In this document: piece after piece, positions 9,901-18,794 of the stretch
Numbering within the stretch: position 1 is the first letter of the stretch
Layout: every line of letters begins with the position of its first letter
DNA from: Promethearchaeota archaeon
Lineage (GTDB): Archaea; Asgardarchaeota; Lokiarchaeia; Sigynarchaeales; SOKP01
NCBI GenBank assembly: GCA_019057775.1
Contig: JAHLWT010000123.1
Coordinates: forward strand, 1 to 38,744
Direction of reading: 5' to 3'
Length of the DNA: 38,744 nt
Made by a program: the position numbers and the translations under genes
Notes under the pieces: generated by a model
Told to the model about the DNA's origin: nothing
The model's input: only the letters and a program-made list of their open reading frames with translations
Database searches by the model: none

Positions 9901-10160
9901 CAAATTGGAGCGTATATTTGGATATAGTTCACATTTCTTGGATTGGATATTTTCAAATGGAAGATTATTTTTCAAAAACTCCCTATATAGAGGACTATAT
10001 TGAAAAATATAAAATAAATTATTATATCCATACTTTATCTGACACGTGGTATAAGAGAAATATTGAAAGAGACTATTTAAGCATTCAAAATTTAATAGAA
10101 CAGTATTTCCCAATTAAGAAATATGAATATGGCGATTTTATTGTTTATCAAAGAAATTAA
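6990..10160 (+). CDS. Polytopic membrane protein P1, GT-C-like, with nested LamG-like domain
   Basis: This 1056-residue protein has about 14-16 membrane segments up to roughly residue 745 and then an extracytoplasmic C-terminal domain. It is the first of three paralogs (P2 11022-14360, P3 21597-24278). Shared landmarks are GDSW (262-265) in an external loop, YPLFWGY (291-297), a W-F/Y-T/S-R-x-W-F/Y segment, and a post-membrane segment with SDEEAQSIGWI. The last is reminiscent of the post-membrane domain of GT-C glycosyltransferases such as STT3/AglB, but no WWDYG motif is present. Residues about 813-996 form a beta-rich LamG-like domain inserted into that C-terminal domain, which resumes at 997-1056. 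TTG start, no Shine-Dalgarno. A role as oligosaccharide polymerase, ligase or transferase is a hypothesis from topology and context. Confidence 0.75.
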   Translation: MEKKIKAQWYFYLRDKNNILKRSVVTTGIYIFIIFYIIFLVNACAIQEETPFKNTLLLFLGFSLLIIGIFISFNINPQNRVITFWFISENLFKIIVLSLMIIFFFLIPSVTFSSMVIAWHEVQITNLIRGLIFIIGCAFLPGSCLFNIFFPKSRIHKRFGVESFLIKLTLYPFLSLISLGVIVLIFDQFGLTKDLITFFLLIFLIFIFLLDIIIQKIRNQKIIRIIHQLTVSKNTFIILLISIGIIIFSIGINLDTKYLIPGDSWVGIAHANYIGLPELSLNESWVASWKYPLFWGYPTFALGVLSGLPFININVLLTPFLYLFVTTIYLFIKALLHGFKEKVIILSTILTITFSGLLNLTTISDVFEKGNISDLIFDGIITFRYKSFGIFLSLLGLALFFIISKDVIKIKDKRLLKSEQFKIMNLGAIFLIISFMTYMFPLLFGLIILFIYCLFIKNQKKYNILKSLTLFLCFFVIYFILFDILMNFYLSEIFIKKIFFFFEIDLLQSILVTFSYWQVVYSIFFFIILFCFIIQGIYFIYIRKRKRKGNIRFRGESLIAFFIYILFIIIFMMFFVIYIRSILNKEALNNINNQFIFYYLNVYIFPSIGLIGILGSCLLYFSYKKNRNLFLILNIWLIIVFIIASLPIFKIFLSDFPNIPTLEQAIRQISNTEYNNMIYWFTRTWFYAIPVISMLFVMGIMKFTEYLKKIRFFKRKIFLGSTLKNFSVSIFIFFSMTNLIVVGIYWQNHVYNVSDEEAQSIGWITNNIPDDSNILMGAEFDQHLVRTLDYGIYKLRYSIEEAYNEYFNGNTSWWLIPYNYDDNCAITMVDEFEGRENVLKIEDNNTNGNARVNFNFNIPKKRGTIQYYIYSTNPFNTLWVELTDRSIDGLHIWNGNFTYFNGSEYVKLQTCEKNKWYYIILEYECSDFDYHGLNQYEWRVTINGNVYRNLTMYRKNPELTFMEFTTDIKNSNWSVYLDIVHISWIGYFQMEDYFSKTPYIEDYIEKYKINYYIHTLSDTWYKRNIERDYLSIQNLIEQYFPIKKYEYGDFIVYQRN

Positions 10161-10175
10161 TCTATAAAATGAAAA

Positions 10176-10979
10176 TCATATTTTTTTTATAAACACATAA
10201 ATTATTCCAACGATAATAAAACCTGCTATGAGGAAAAAGTATACTAAAGTAAGTATTGGTATGTACTCCTCTTCTAATACATAAGAATAAATTACTCTAT
10301 TATCATCAGTCAAAACTTTTGTTCTTTTTAAAAAACCATCACTGTTAAAGGTATGAACCTTTTTAACGAAATTTCCATTAATCTCCTTATATCTTATTGA
10401 AATTATTTTTCCACTTACCGTCCAATTTTCTGCCCAATTAATCCTGCTCAAATAATCTTCAATATCAATAGGAAAAACATATGGAAAATTCAAATAATCT
10501 AGTATGTATTTTTGAGAATAAGACATTTCCTCAACATCATAGAAGATTTTACCAAGATCTTCTGGATTTCTGTAAATTTTGAGGTTTAAATAGATTTCAT
10601 CTGGATCTCCTTGTCGAAGTTCCCAGTCATGATTAGTAACCCATTCCCATGAAGATATATTAAGTTTCCAACCATCACATAGTTGACTGTTATTCAAAGA
10701 TATTAAATCATTTACACCTTCTATTTTATCAATTCGTACGAAACGATATGCTCCAACATAGGCAAAATCTCCTAAAAAGAATGTTATATCACTGAATCCT
10801 AAGTATTCAGATGCTAAGTCTTTGTTAAAAGATAATATCTTATAAGTTAGGACTTCATTTTCTTCACATCCAAAATCAAAATTTGGCGGATCACTTTGAT
10901 TATTAAGAAATAAAGTTCCATCTGAAAAGATAACAAAACTAACAATTATACTTCCAATGATTACGTTATTTATCTTCAT
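10176..10979 (-). CDS. Membrane-anchored extracytoplasmic protein of unknown function
   Basis: This 267-residue protein is not recognised as a known family. It has an N-terminal hydrophobic signal or anchor (about residues 5-20), an extracytoplasmic middle rich in aromatic and acidic residues with two cysteines (in FGCEEN near 38 and LCDGW near 101), and a C-terminal membrane helix (about 241-264) ending in KKI. This N-signal plus C-anchor plan is common for archaeal surface proteins. It lies 42 bp downstream of P2 on the same strand, so it is probably co-transcribed, and it converges with P1 across a 15-bp gap. It may be an accessory or acceptor protein for P1/P2, an inference from position only. 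Confidence 0.7.
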   Translation of the reverse strand: MKINNVIIGSIIVSFVIFSDGTLFLNNQSDPPNFDFGCEENEVLTYKILSFNKDLASEYLGFSDITFFLGDFAYVGAYRFVRIDKIEGVNDLISLNNSQLCDGWKLNISSWEWVTNHDWELRQGDPDEIYLNLKIYRNPEDLGKIFYDVEEMSYSQKYILDYLNFPYVFPIDIEDYLSRINWAENWTVSGKIISIRYKEINGNFVKKVHTFNSDGFLKRTKVLTDDNRVIYSYVLEEEYIPILTLVYFFLIAGFIIVGIIYVFIKKI

Positions 10980-11021
10980 ATCTCTTTCTTAATTTTATTA
11001 GATATTCATTCATTTTTATTT

Positions 11022-14000
11022 TTATATGTAAAAAGCACTTTTATTCATATTACTTCCTAAATCATAATAATTATCCCAACTGAATCCAATTGCATCTAAA
11101 TATACTGTTAAATTAGTTGAAATCCCAGTTTGGAAGTAATGATAAGCCCATTTACCTTCACTAGGATCAATAAAATCAATTTCTTCAGAGATATCAAAAT
11201 TATCGATGATAACGCACCATTTATATTGCTCAAGGGCTTGATATTTCTGATTAGAACTTTCAAAATCAATTCTTATATGGTGCCAGGTATTATCTTTGGG
11301 CGTAGAGTTCAATTTGGGAATGACACAAATATCACCTGTTTTATTTACATATTTCCATTCGTTATTATCTATCATAAATTCAAACATTGTATTTTGATAT
11401 TTATAAATTTTGTAGCTAAATCTTTGAGATGCATTTGTAATATAAACCCAAAATTCAACAGAGCCTTTAGAAATTAGAGGTTCTCCTTTACGAATAGCTG
11501 TATACCCTGAAAGTGAATTCATTTCTAAAACCTTAGAGTGATTAGCTTTTTTATTGAGAACTTGAATCCTAGAACCTAATGAAGAAAAGTCTTCCCATGT
11601 ATTACTCAAATAACCGGGATTCATCCCTTCGGCATAAATTATAAAATCTTGTGAAGCTTGATGATAAGGTTCGATTTCAATTGGATTATATTCATAGAGT
11701 TTTAGCCCTTGAAATTGATATAAAATATTAGTATAAAAATATTTTGTTAAAAAATTATTTATAAATGATAAGATCACTTGCGCTAATCCAATATGACCAT
11801 AATCAAATAAAATCGCATAATCAACGTTATATTTTTCAATATTTTCAATATATGACTTATAGTTTAAGTGTGGATCGAATAAGTAGTAGGCTGAGATATA
11901 CCTATGAGAAGTCATAGTTTTTATACCATGAAATAAAGAATATTTATGTTCAGTTAAAATAAGTGAATTTTCCGGGATAAGTGTTGGTAAATAACCAATA
12001 ATTTGAGCTTCTCTATCGCTTACTGTCCCTTCTCCTCCAGTTCTTCCCCAATTCATACTCGCTATTATGATATTTGTGTAGGAAAAAATAATAATTGTAG
12101 TGAGAGCTGAAAATTTTATTGCGGTTTTGGTTCTTGGTTTCAATTTGATAAGAAAATAGAAATTACGAATTTTAATTTTTCTTATAAATTTCTTTAAATC
12201 AATCACCCCAATTGCAAAGAAAATTGAAAGCGGTATAATAGCATAATACCAATTTCTAGTAAACCAAAATACCATATATTTTATGAACACGGTTTCAATA
12301 TTTTGGGGTGGCGTTTTAAAAATATAACTACTTAGAATTTGTGATAGATGGACCAAGGAAGCATAGAATAATGAAAATAAAACCCATACAACTAAAATGG
12401 CGAAAATTCTTCTATTTTTTTCAAAGCATAGTACTGAAAACAACATTCCACCGATTCCAAAAAGACCTAAAGATAAAAAAATGATATCTAGAAATATTGA
12501 AATGGAATATAACCAGTAATTTGCCTCAATAAATACAAATTTAAAAATATAGAACTTAAAAAATAAATTAAAAATCTCTAGGAAAATGACTAATATGAAA
12601 CATGAAAGCAATATTAAGATTATTTTTTTTTGATTTTTTTTATTAGTTAATGCATTTTTCAATCTATTTCTGTAATTCGAAGAGTTATTATGGGGCATTT
12701 TATTTTTTTGAAAGTAATTCGAATAAATATGCTTTTTTCTTAACTGGTTTAAGAAGTACGATGCAAAATATATTATAAAAATGATAGAAAAGAAAAGATA
12801 AGCAAGAAAATTAAGAATTAGATTATTTAAGTCTTCTGAAGCAGTCATCCACACAATAAAATCACTAAATTTATCACTGAAAAGAAAACTGTTAAAGAGA
12901 TTTGTTCCAATATCGTATAAAAAAAAGAATAGTAGTAAAAATGAGAGAAAAAACAATAAATAATGATTCTGCTTTTTTCTTTTCTTAGAAAATACAAAAA
13001 ATATTGTGATAAATGCCATCGCAGGTATTAAGGGGATCATATAGCTCATGTAAGACCCTGTTAAGAGTAACGCTGCTAAAATTAGTAGTTTCAAATCAAA
13101 TTTCTTGTTGAAATTTTTTGTATCCTTTCGTCGTTTTTTAGTAAAAACGAATATAAATAAAGCAATTGATGTGAATACAAGATACAGAGCAAATGATTTA
13201 TAATAAAAAAAAAACTGGCCAGAAAATATAAGAACACTTATTGAACCAACAGTTGATTCTATTATAGAGTTGTTGTTAAAAGATGGAAAGAACAAAAATA
13301 AGTCTGAAAACATTGAGATAATTAGAGTAGATAGAACAGCATACCGAGATTTCAAATTATATAAAATTGATTTGCATAATAAGTAAATACTAGTTACATA
13401 TAGATAACAAAAAGGTGCCATCATGGCATTTGTATTGATAAAAGGAAGTCCGTTTAAAACACTCAAGCCATATGACACATAACACCAAAAAATAGGATAG
13501 CGACTGATTTTACCCTGAGTTATAGTTGACTCAACTGAATCTCCAATAAAGATGGTGGGATTTAATGCCGTCCAACTATCTCCTGTTATAAGATAATGGG
13601 TAGAAGCGTGTATCCCTAATGAAACTACTGATACACCAATTGTAATAAGAATGATTATGAAAGTGGTTTTTGAGATATGGTATAACCCAATTTTCCTTTT
13701 AAATATCGTATCTTTGCTATTTCGTAATCTTTGGGAAATAAACTCTAAAAATATTAACAAAATGATAAAAAGGAATAATACTATCATATAGATTTCTTTA
13801 AATATTATCCCTAAAGAATCAAGGATTAATACAATTGTACCTATCATTAGGAAGGATAACAACGGAGACAATGTTAACTTAATTAAAAAGGATTCCAGTC
13901 TAAATTTTTTTGATAACATTTTTCCGGGGAATAAAATATTTAGTATTGAGGAACCAGGTAAGAATGCACCACCTAGAACAAATACTATTCCACGAATGTA

Positions 14001-14360
14001 ATTTAAAATTTGGATTTCAGTCCATGAAATCACTGTAAAAGGATAAACGATAGGCGGAATAAATAATGAGATCCCCATTAGTATTACAATGATTATTTTT
14101 AGAAAACCTTCTGAGAAGAATCTGAATTTTATAAAATGTTTATCTTCAGTTTTGAGATCGATGAGAAAAAACAGAAAAAATCCAAAAATAACAAAAGTAA
14201 AGCCAATGAACAATATTGGGGATATCTGAAGTGCATATCCTTGAGGGATTACATATAGAATAATAATGCAAGAGAAAAAGATAATAATGAAAAAGAAAAT
14301 ATAAAAGAAGGAAAAAGCGTTTTTAGGAATATTGAATTTTCTAAATTTCTTAATCTCCAT
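11022..14360 (-). CDS. Polytopic membrane protein P2, GT-C-like, with C-terminal LamG-like domain
   Basis: This 1112-residue paralog of P1 and P3 has multiple membrane helices over about the first 760 residues, the external motifs GDSWT and YPIFWCY, and FWFTRNWYYAI. A post-membrane domain begins with VSDREAQIIGYL and continues through IEKYNVDYAIL to GLKLYEYN. Unlike in P1, that domain runs uninterrupted. The LamG-like domain (about 897-1112) is attached after it, matching the P1 insert at QYKWCVIID and VYLDAIGFSW. Sequence is closer to P3 than to P1; both share FLFSDKFSDF. Start ATG 14360. The function is proposed, not shown: an extracytoplasmic glycan polymerase or transferase, with the LamG-like module binding carbohydrate or an acceptor protein. 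Confidence 0.75.
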   Translation of the reverse strand: MEIKKFRKFNIPKNAFSFFYIFFFIIIFFSCIIILYVIPQGYALQISPILFIGFTFVIFGFFLFFLIDLKTEDKHFIKFRFFSEGFLKIIIVILMGISLFIPPIVYPFTVISWTEIQILNYIRGIVFVLGGAFLPGSSILNILFPGKMLSKKFRLESFLIKLTLSPLLSFLMIGTIVLILDSLGIIFKEIYMIVLFLFIILLIFLEFISQRLRNSKDTIFKRKIGLYHISKTTFIIILITIGVSVVSLGIHASTHYLITGDSWTALNPTIFIGDSVESTITQGKISRYPIFWCYVSYGLSVLNGLPFINTNAMMAPFCYLYVTSIYLLCKSILYNLKSRYAVLSTLIISMFSDLFLFFPSFNNNSIIESTVGSISVLIFSGQFFFYYKSFALYLVFTSIALFIFVFTKKRRKDTKNFNKKFDLKLLILAALLLTGSYMSYMIPLIPAMAFITIFFVFSKKRKKQNHYLLFFLSFLLLFFFLYDIGTNLFNSFLFSDKFSDFIVWMTASEDLNNLILNFLAYLFFSIIFIIYFASYFLNQLRKKHIYSNYFQKNKMPHNNSSNYRNRLKNALTNKKNQKKIILILLSCFILVIFLEIFNLFFKFYIFKFVFIEANYWLYSISIFLDIIFLSLGLFGIGGMLFSVLCFEKNRRIFAILVVWVLFSLFYASLVHLSQILSSYIFKTPPQNIETVFIKYMVFWFTRNWYYAIIPLSIFFAIGVIDLKKFIRKIKIRNFYFLIKLKPRTKTAIKFSALTTIIIFSYTNIIIASMNWGRTGGEGTVSDREAQIIGYLPTLIPENSLILTEHKYSLFHGIKTMTSHRYISAYYLFDPHLNYKSYIENIEKYNVDYAILFDYGHIGLAQVILSFINNFLTKYFYTNILYQFQGLKLYEYNPIEIEPYHQASQDFIIYAEGMNPGYLSNTWEDFSSLGSRIQVLNKKANHSKVLEMNSLSGYTAIRKGEPLISKGSVEFWVYITNASQRFSYKIYKYQNTMFEFMIDNNEWKYVNKTGDICVIPKLNSTPKDNTWHHIRIDFESSNQKYQALEQYKWCVIIDNFDISEEIDFIDPSEGKWAYHYFQTGISTNLTVYLDAIGFSWDNYYDLGSNMNKSAFYI

Positions 14361-14699
14361 CTCTTTTAATCTTTCAAATTTCCTTAATTTTAATACTTAT
14401 TAATGGTATTTGGTTTAAATAATTTTTTTTAACCCTTCCTGACTAATCCTTGCTATAGAGATAAGTTGATATATGAGAAATAATACATCATAAACTTAAT
14501 AATATTTGAGATTCGATACTTTACAGATTTCAGTGAAAACTAAAATTTACTTCTTTCTGAATATATAAATCTAAAACTTAGATTTTGATAATATTTATGA
14601 AATTTGCAGTAATTTGTCTATTATCATATGAGCAAATTTGCAAATAAAAAAAGCTCAGGAAATTATTAAAATAACAAATTATTTTTAAAAAGAAAATAA
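14361..14699. other. Divergent intergenic region
   Basis: These 339 bp between P2 (minus) and the flippase (plus) contain no credible gene. The only structure is the inverted repeat at 14567-14585, listed separately. An AATTAAAA-like tract near 14385-14395 may be the P2 promoter. Confidence 0.45.
14567..14585. repeat. 8-bp perfect inverted repeat in divergent promoter region
   Basis: AAATCTAA and TTAGATTT are exact reverse complements separated by 3 bases. The site lies 115 bp before the flippase ATG and just after an ATATATAAAT tract. It could be an operator for a dimeric regulator or a small hairpin. In DNA this AT-rich, chance is a real alternative. Confidence 0.35.
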
Positions 14700-16352
14700 A
14701 TGGAAAATTCAGGCAAAAATTCAACAAGAATCAAGGGGGAATATAAAAATCTTGCTAAGAATTCATTATACTCTCTCTTAAATCAATATAGCTCTATTTT
14801 TTATTCAATCTTGGCTTCATTGATTATTGCACGACTTATAAGTCCCGAAACATGGGGATTATTAATATTATCTACTTCATATGTTATGACGGTGGCAATA
14901 TTTACTTTTTTTCTACCTCCAGCTTTAGAATATTCAATGATATACTATATTCCAAAATATATCATTTCAAATCAAAATACAAAATTAAAATCATTTCTTA
15001 AGAGAGGATTAATCATTAAAGCGTTAGTTTTGATTTTCATTTTTATTTTAAGTATTTTTATATTTCGAGTTATTGTTGAAATTATTAATTTTGGTCAAAA
15101 GGATAAATTTAATTTAATTTTAAGCATTTTATCTCCACTAGTTTTTGTTTTTGGTTCTAGACCTATCCTCAATAGCATCAATCAAGGATTTAATAATTTT
15201 AAAATTATTTTTCTTTTATTTGTTTTAAAGGCAGTTTTAAATATCTCTGCTTTAATATTTGTCTTTTTTGTTATTAGAGAAGTTCAAGTTGAATTGATAG
15301 CAGCGATAAATGTTATAACGGAACTAATCCCATTCATTTTGAATTGTTTAATAATATTTAGATTATATTCAAAAATTGACGATACTAATGAAGAAGGTTT
15401 AACATATAGAGAGTTCATTCAGATGACAATTAAATATGGAGGACCTATAAGTTTTAATTATTTAGAATATACTTTATGGAATGAAATTCAAATTCAAGGT
15501 ATAGGAATATTAAATCAACCAAACTACATTACTGGTTATAATATTTCATTAAGTTATTCAAATGTTGCTAAAAACGCATCTACTTCATTGCATACGCCTT
15601 TAACTACAACTTTTAATCGACTAGATTTATCTAAAACTGATGATACTATTGTTTCATTTTATAATCTAGTCATTAAATATTCATTATTTATATTATTATT
15701 TTTTGCAGGGTTATTGTTTTTTGTCGCAGATTTTTATTTAGTCATAATTTATGGAGATCTATATCTAGAATATTCCATTTTTCTCAAGATAATGGTTTTA
15801 TCAATAATTTTTCGAGTTTTAATTACTCCATTTGATTCATTATTATATGCCCAAAATCGAACGAAATTATTACCACGAATAAGATTAATTATGTTAGTGA
15901 TTCAAATCCCTCTATTTTTTATAGGAGTAATCAATTTTGGAATAATTGGTGCTGTTGTTGCTATTTTTATCATTAATTTATTGTTATTTTTCTTTTTTAT
16001 TATATTGAATTTTAAAATTTTAAAGATTAGAATAATTTTGAAAACAATTTTACTTCAATATTTAACTTTAATTATCTCAATTTCAGTGACACTTTTAATA
16101 AAGTTCTATCTTTATGATTATCTTACTTCTATTTTTATTGAATTATTAAACCTAACTTTCCTAAAATATTTCCCTCTATTTTCAATAGTTACATTCTTGT
16201 TATTATATTTTATGTTTAATATAATCTTTAAGATCTTCTCAAGTAAAGATCTAGAAATTGTGGATTCTTTTTTAAACAAGGATAGTAAAGTTATTAGATA
16301 TTTTAGAAGGAGATTCAAATTTTTAAAGAAATTAATTAAAACTTTCGAATAG
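14700..16352 (+). CDS. Wzx/MATE-type oligosaccharide flippase
   Basis: This 550-residue protein with about 12-14 membrane helices belongs to the polysaccharide biosynthesis (RfbX/Wzx, MOP superfamily) flippases. The N-terminus has the characteristic pattern of a short cytoplasmic segment, then NSLYSLLNQYSSIFYSILAS and IIARLISPETWGLL, the conserved first-helix and G-L/Y loop region. A second half-repeat starts at about residue 240 (IKYGGPISFNY). It would move the lipid-linked oligosaccharide made by the surrounding glycosyltransferases from the inner to the outer face of the membrane. Start ATG 14700, no Shine-Dalgarno. It is the only flippase in the window, and converges with the GT2 gene across 19 bp. 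Confidence 0.9.
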   Translation: MENSGKNSTRIKGEYKNLAKNSLYSLLNQYSSIFYSILASLIIARLISPETWGLLILSTSYVMTVAIFTFFLPPALEYSMIYYIPKYIISNQNTKLKSFLKRGLIIKALVLIFIFILSIFIFRVIVEIINFGQKDKFNLILSILSPLVFVFGSRPILNSINQGFNNFKIIFLLFVLKAVLNISALIFVFFVIREVQVELIAAINVITELIPFILNCLIIFRLYSKIDDTNEEGLTYREFIQMTIKYGGPISFNYLEYTLWNEIQIQGIGILNQPNYITGYNISLSYSNVAKNASTSLHTPLTTTFNRLDLSKTDDTIVSFYNLVIKYSLFILLFFAGLLFFVADFYLVIIYGDLYLEYSIFLKIMVLSIIFRVLITPFDSLLYAQNRTKLLPRIRLIMLVIQIPLFFIGVINFGIIGAVVAIFIINLLLFFFFIILNFKILKIRIILKTILLQYLTLIISISVTLLIKFYLYDYLTSIFIELLNLTFLKYFPLFSIVTFLLLYFMFNIIFKIFSSKDLEIVDSFLNKDSKVIRYFRRRFKFLKKLIKTFE

Positions 16353-16371
16353 TCTTAAAATTTTCATTGAA

Positions 16372-17355
16372 TCATACTTTTAGGATTTTGAGGACGATTA
16401 TTTTAATGTGTTTAGTAACCTTTTCGAGTATTTTTACTTTTTTTATTAAATTTGACAAATTTAATCTCTCAATTGAAATTTCTAAAAAGAAAAGTAGTTT
16501 TCTATCAAATGTTAAGAATTTGCTCGTTAGGATTCGATATAATGCTTTTCTTCTTTGAATAATTTCTATTCTTTCTTTAGAAATTTTATAATAATATAAT
16601 AATTCTCTTAATGTATCCCGAATATAATTTTTATCTATGTGGCTATTATATTTTTCATAAATATATGATAAAATTCTATGCTTCTTTACATAAAATTGTG
16701 GATTTTTATAGAGATTTTTTGATATATCGCCATTATCTCTATATTTCACCATAACATCTTTTAGAATTAAGATCGAGCTATCTTTCAATTGCGAAATTCT
16801 TAGCCAATATTCATAATCTTCTCCATATTTTAAGTTTCGATCTTCATCTAATAATCCAATTTCCGAAATAAGATCCTTTCTCATTAAAACACTTGAATTA
16901 ATAATAATATTATTTTCTAATAACTGTTTAAATGAGATTGTAGTATTTTTTTTAATATCTATAACTTTAATAAAAGGTTTAGTTGGGAAAAAAACACCAT
17001 TACTGGCTATTATTAAAATTTCAGGCATTAAATTCAGGAATTTAATTTGGATTTCTAATTTCCGGGGAAGCCATAAATCATCTGAATCTAAAAATGCTAT
17101 ATATTCTCCTTTTACATGTCTTAATCCTACATTCCTCCCTGATGCAGGTAACCCTGTATGAGCTTGAAAAATATATTTTATTCTTTTTTCGTGAAAAGAT
17201 TTAATCATTTCTTCAGTATTGTCAGTAGAGCCATCATCAATAATTAAAATTTCAAAGTTTTGGTATGTCTGATTTAAAACTGAATTTAATGTTTCTCTTA
17301 ATAAAATACTACGGTTATATGTGGGGATTATTATGCTTACCAGTTTATCAATCAA
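16372..17355 (-). CDS. Glycosyltransferase family 2 (GT-A fold)
   Basis: This 327-residue protein has the GT2 N-terminal domain: SIIIPTYNRS (7-16), the nucleotide-binding LIIDDGSTDNT (37-47), NVGLRHVKGEYIAFLDSDD (75-93) with the metal-binding acidic cluster, and a GEDYEYW acceptor/catalytic segment near residue 180. The C-terminal roughly 120 residues are basic and helical, probably membrane-associating. It probably transfers a sugar with inversion to the growing lipid-linked glycan. The start is TTG at 17355, putting the first beta-strand at residue 6; no better ATG exists upstream. It converges with the flippase and is divergent from the GT4 at 17605. Confidence 0.9.
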   Translation of the reverse strand: MIDKLVSIIIPTYNRSILLRETLNSVLNQTYQNFEILIIDDGSTDNTEEMIKSFHEKRIKYIFQAHTGLPASGRNVGLRHVKGEYIAFLDSDDLWLPRKLEIQIKFLNLMPEILIIASNGVFFPTKPFIKVIDIKKNTTISFKQLLENNIIINSSVLMRKDLISEIGLLDEDRNLKYGEDYEYWLRISQLKDSSILILKDVMVKYRDNGDISKNLYKNPQFYVKKHRILSYIYEKYNSHIDKNYIRDTLRELLYYYKISKERIEIIQRRKALYRILTSKFLTFDRKLLFFLEISIERLNLSNLIKKVKILEKVTKHIKIIVLKILKV

Positions 17356-17594
17356 TTTATAATCTCACAGAGTTATATCTTTCAAATGCTTGAATGAATA
17401 TTTTTAAGATAAAATTTCTTATGCTTTAAAAAAGTATTACACATATTAAAAAGAACATGATATCTAAAAGGAATCGTTGGATTCATTTTTTAAAATCAAT
17501 TTAATTCAAATTGTAATGAAAAAATGAAAAATTTTATGATTTAATTTGATTTTCTAGCAATGTGTTAATCATTGTTGGAATTTCTAATAAAAAT

Positions 17595-17600
17595 GGTGAT
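17595..17600 (+). promoter_or_regulatory. Shine-Dalgarno site supporting an ATA start
   Basis: GGTGAT is a full match to the archaeal anti-Shine-Dalgarno sequence and lies 4 nt before ATA 17605. It overlaps the short open stretch ATG-GTG-ATT-TGA starting at 17593, in the same frame as the gene. Confidence 0.5.
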
Positions 17601-17604
17601 TTGA

Positions 17605-18777
17605 ATAAATATTTGTATAATTGTTTCTAATACTCATGAAAATAGAGAATTGAATTTGCCTGTAGGCGGTGTTGCTTCTCAAATATTAGAATTATTACCT
17701 GCTTATGAAAAAATTAGTAATTTAAAAATATTTTTAATAACAAAATATTCAGAATACACTCCTTCTACTAACAAAATTAAAATTATAAAAATTAACAAAT
17801 TTAAGAATCGAAAAATTGATGAAATTTATTTCTTTTTTAAATCCTTTAAGGTAATTGTTCAATTACACAAAAAAGAAAAAATTGATGCTATCAATATCCA
17901 CACTTATTATTATAATGTGATCAATCCCTTTTTGTTAAGAATATTGTATAAAATTCCTCTTCTCATAACAACCCCCGGAGATTTTAGAACCCATCAAAGA
18001 GAAGAATTTATGTCAAATCCTCATTCTTTATTAATAAAAATGTTTTACTATAGTTGGATGAAATTTTTTATTAAAATTCTTCTAAAACAAAAGAGAATAT
18101 ATCTACAAGCTATAAATAAGAAAATTTACAATGATCTCTTAAAATCGGGATTTCCAGAAAGAAATATATGTAAAATTCCAAATGGAATTTCTAGTAAATA
18201 TTATATAAATATAAAAAAGACTTTAAGAAAGGAAATTCACTTTGGTTATGTTGGTCGATTGATAAAGAGTAAAAATATTAGATTTCTACTTAGATCTTTT
18301 TTAAAACATTTATCAAATTATCCAGATGATAAATTAGTTATGTTTGGAGATGGTCCTGAAAAAAAATACATATTAAATTTTATCTCAAGGTTTAACTTAG
18401 AGAAAAACGTGATATTTTGGGGTTTTGAAAAGGACAAAAAAGTGATTTTTGCAGAGATTGATGTTTTGATACACCCTACCTTTGGTGAAGGAGTACCTAT
18501 GACAATATTGGAAGCAATTTTGACAAATACCTCTATAATTGCTTCAAATGTATCTGGGATTAAAGATATTATAGAACATGAGATATCAGGATTGCTATTT
18601 AATCCATTTAGAGAAGAAGATTTAGTTGATAAATTAAAATTTTATAGAGAAAATCAACATCAGATTGAGGATATGAAAGTTATAGCTAAGGAAAAAGTAT
18701 TACTCAACTATGACATAAAAATAGTATCAAATCAAGTTTTCCAATTCTTAAAATCAAGATTGGGTTTAAATACTTAA
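17605..18777 (+). CDS. Glycosyltransferase family 4 with non-standard start
   Basis: This is a GT4 enzyme with GGVASQILEL near the N-terminus, HFGYVGRLIKSKN, and the complete E-x7-E motif EGVPMTILE (295-303, numbering from 17605). The first usual start codon (TTG at 17650) would remove the opening beta-strand. Translating upstream gives INICIIVSN, exactly the expected first strand, back to an in-frame TGA at 17602. A strong Shine-Dalgarno GGTGAT (17595-17600) lies 4 nt before ATA at 17605, so I place the start there (390 residues). The alternative is ATG 17593, interrupted by the TGA after three codons through mutation or sequencing error. Role: cytoplasmic sugar transfer to the glycan, donor unknown. 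Confidence 0.82.
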   Translation: MNICIIVSNTHENRELNLPVGGVASQILELLPAYEKISNLKIFLITKYSEYTPSTNKIKIIKINKFKNRKIDEIYFFFKSFKVIVQLHKKEKIDAINIHTYYYNVINPFLLRILYKIPLLITTPGDFRTHQREEFMSNPHSLLIKMFYYSWMKFFIKILLKQKRIYLQAINKKIYNDLLKSGFPERNICKIPNGISSKYYINIKKTLRKEIHFGYVGRLIKSKNIRFLLRSFLKHLSNYPDDKLVMFGDGPEKKYILNFISRFNLEKNVIFWGFEKDKKVIFAEIDVLIHPTFGEGVPMTILEAILTNTSIIASNVSGIKDIIEHEISGLLFNPFREEDLVDKLKFYRENQHQIEDMKVIAKEKVLLNYDIKIVSNQVFQFLKSRLGLNT

Positions 18778-18794
18778 TTGATTTCTTCAAATTA

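Noticed and set aside
11130..11477. 115-residue plus-strand ORF
   Set aside because: It lies wholly antisense to the LamG-like domain of P2, which has a clear homolog in P1.
16367..16558. 63-residue plus-strand ORF after the flippase
   Set aside because: It is antisense to the C-terminus of the GT2 gene and only 14 bp past the flippase stop; its composition reflects the basic GT2 tail.
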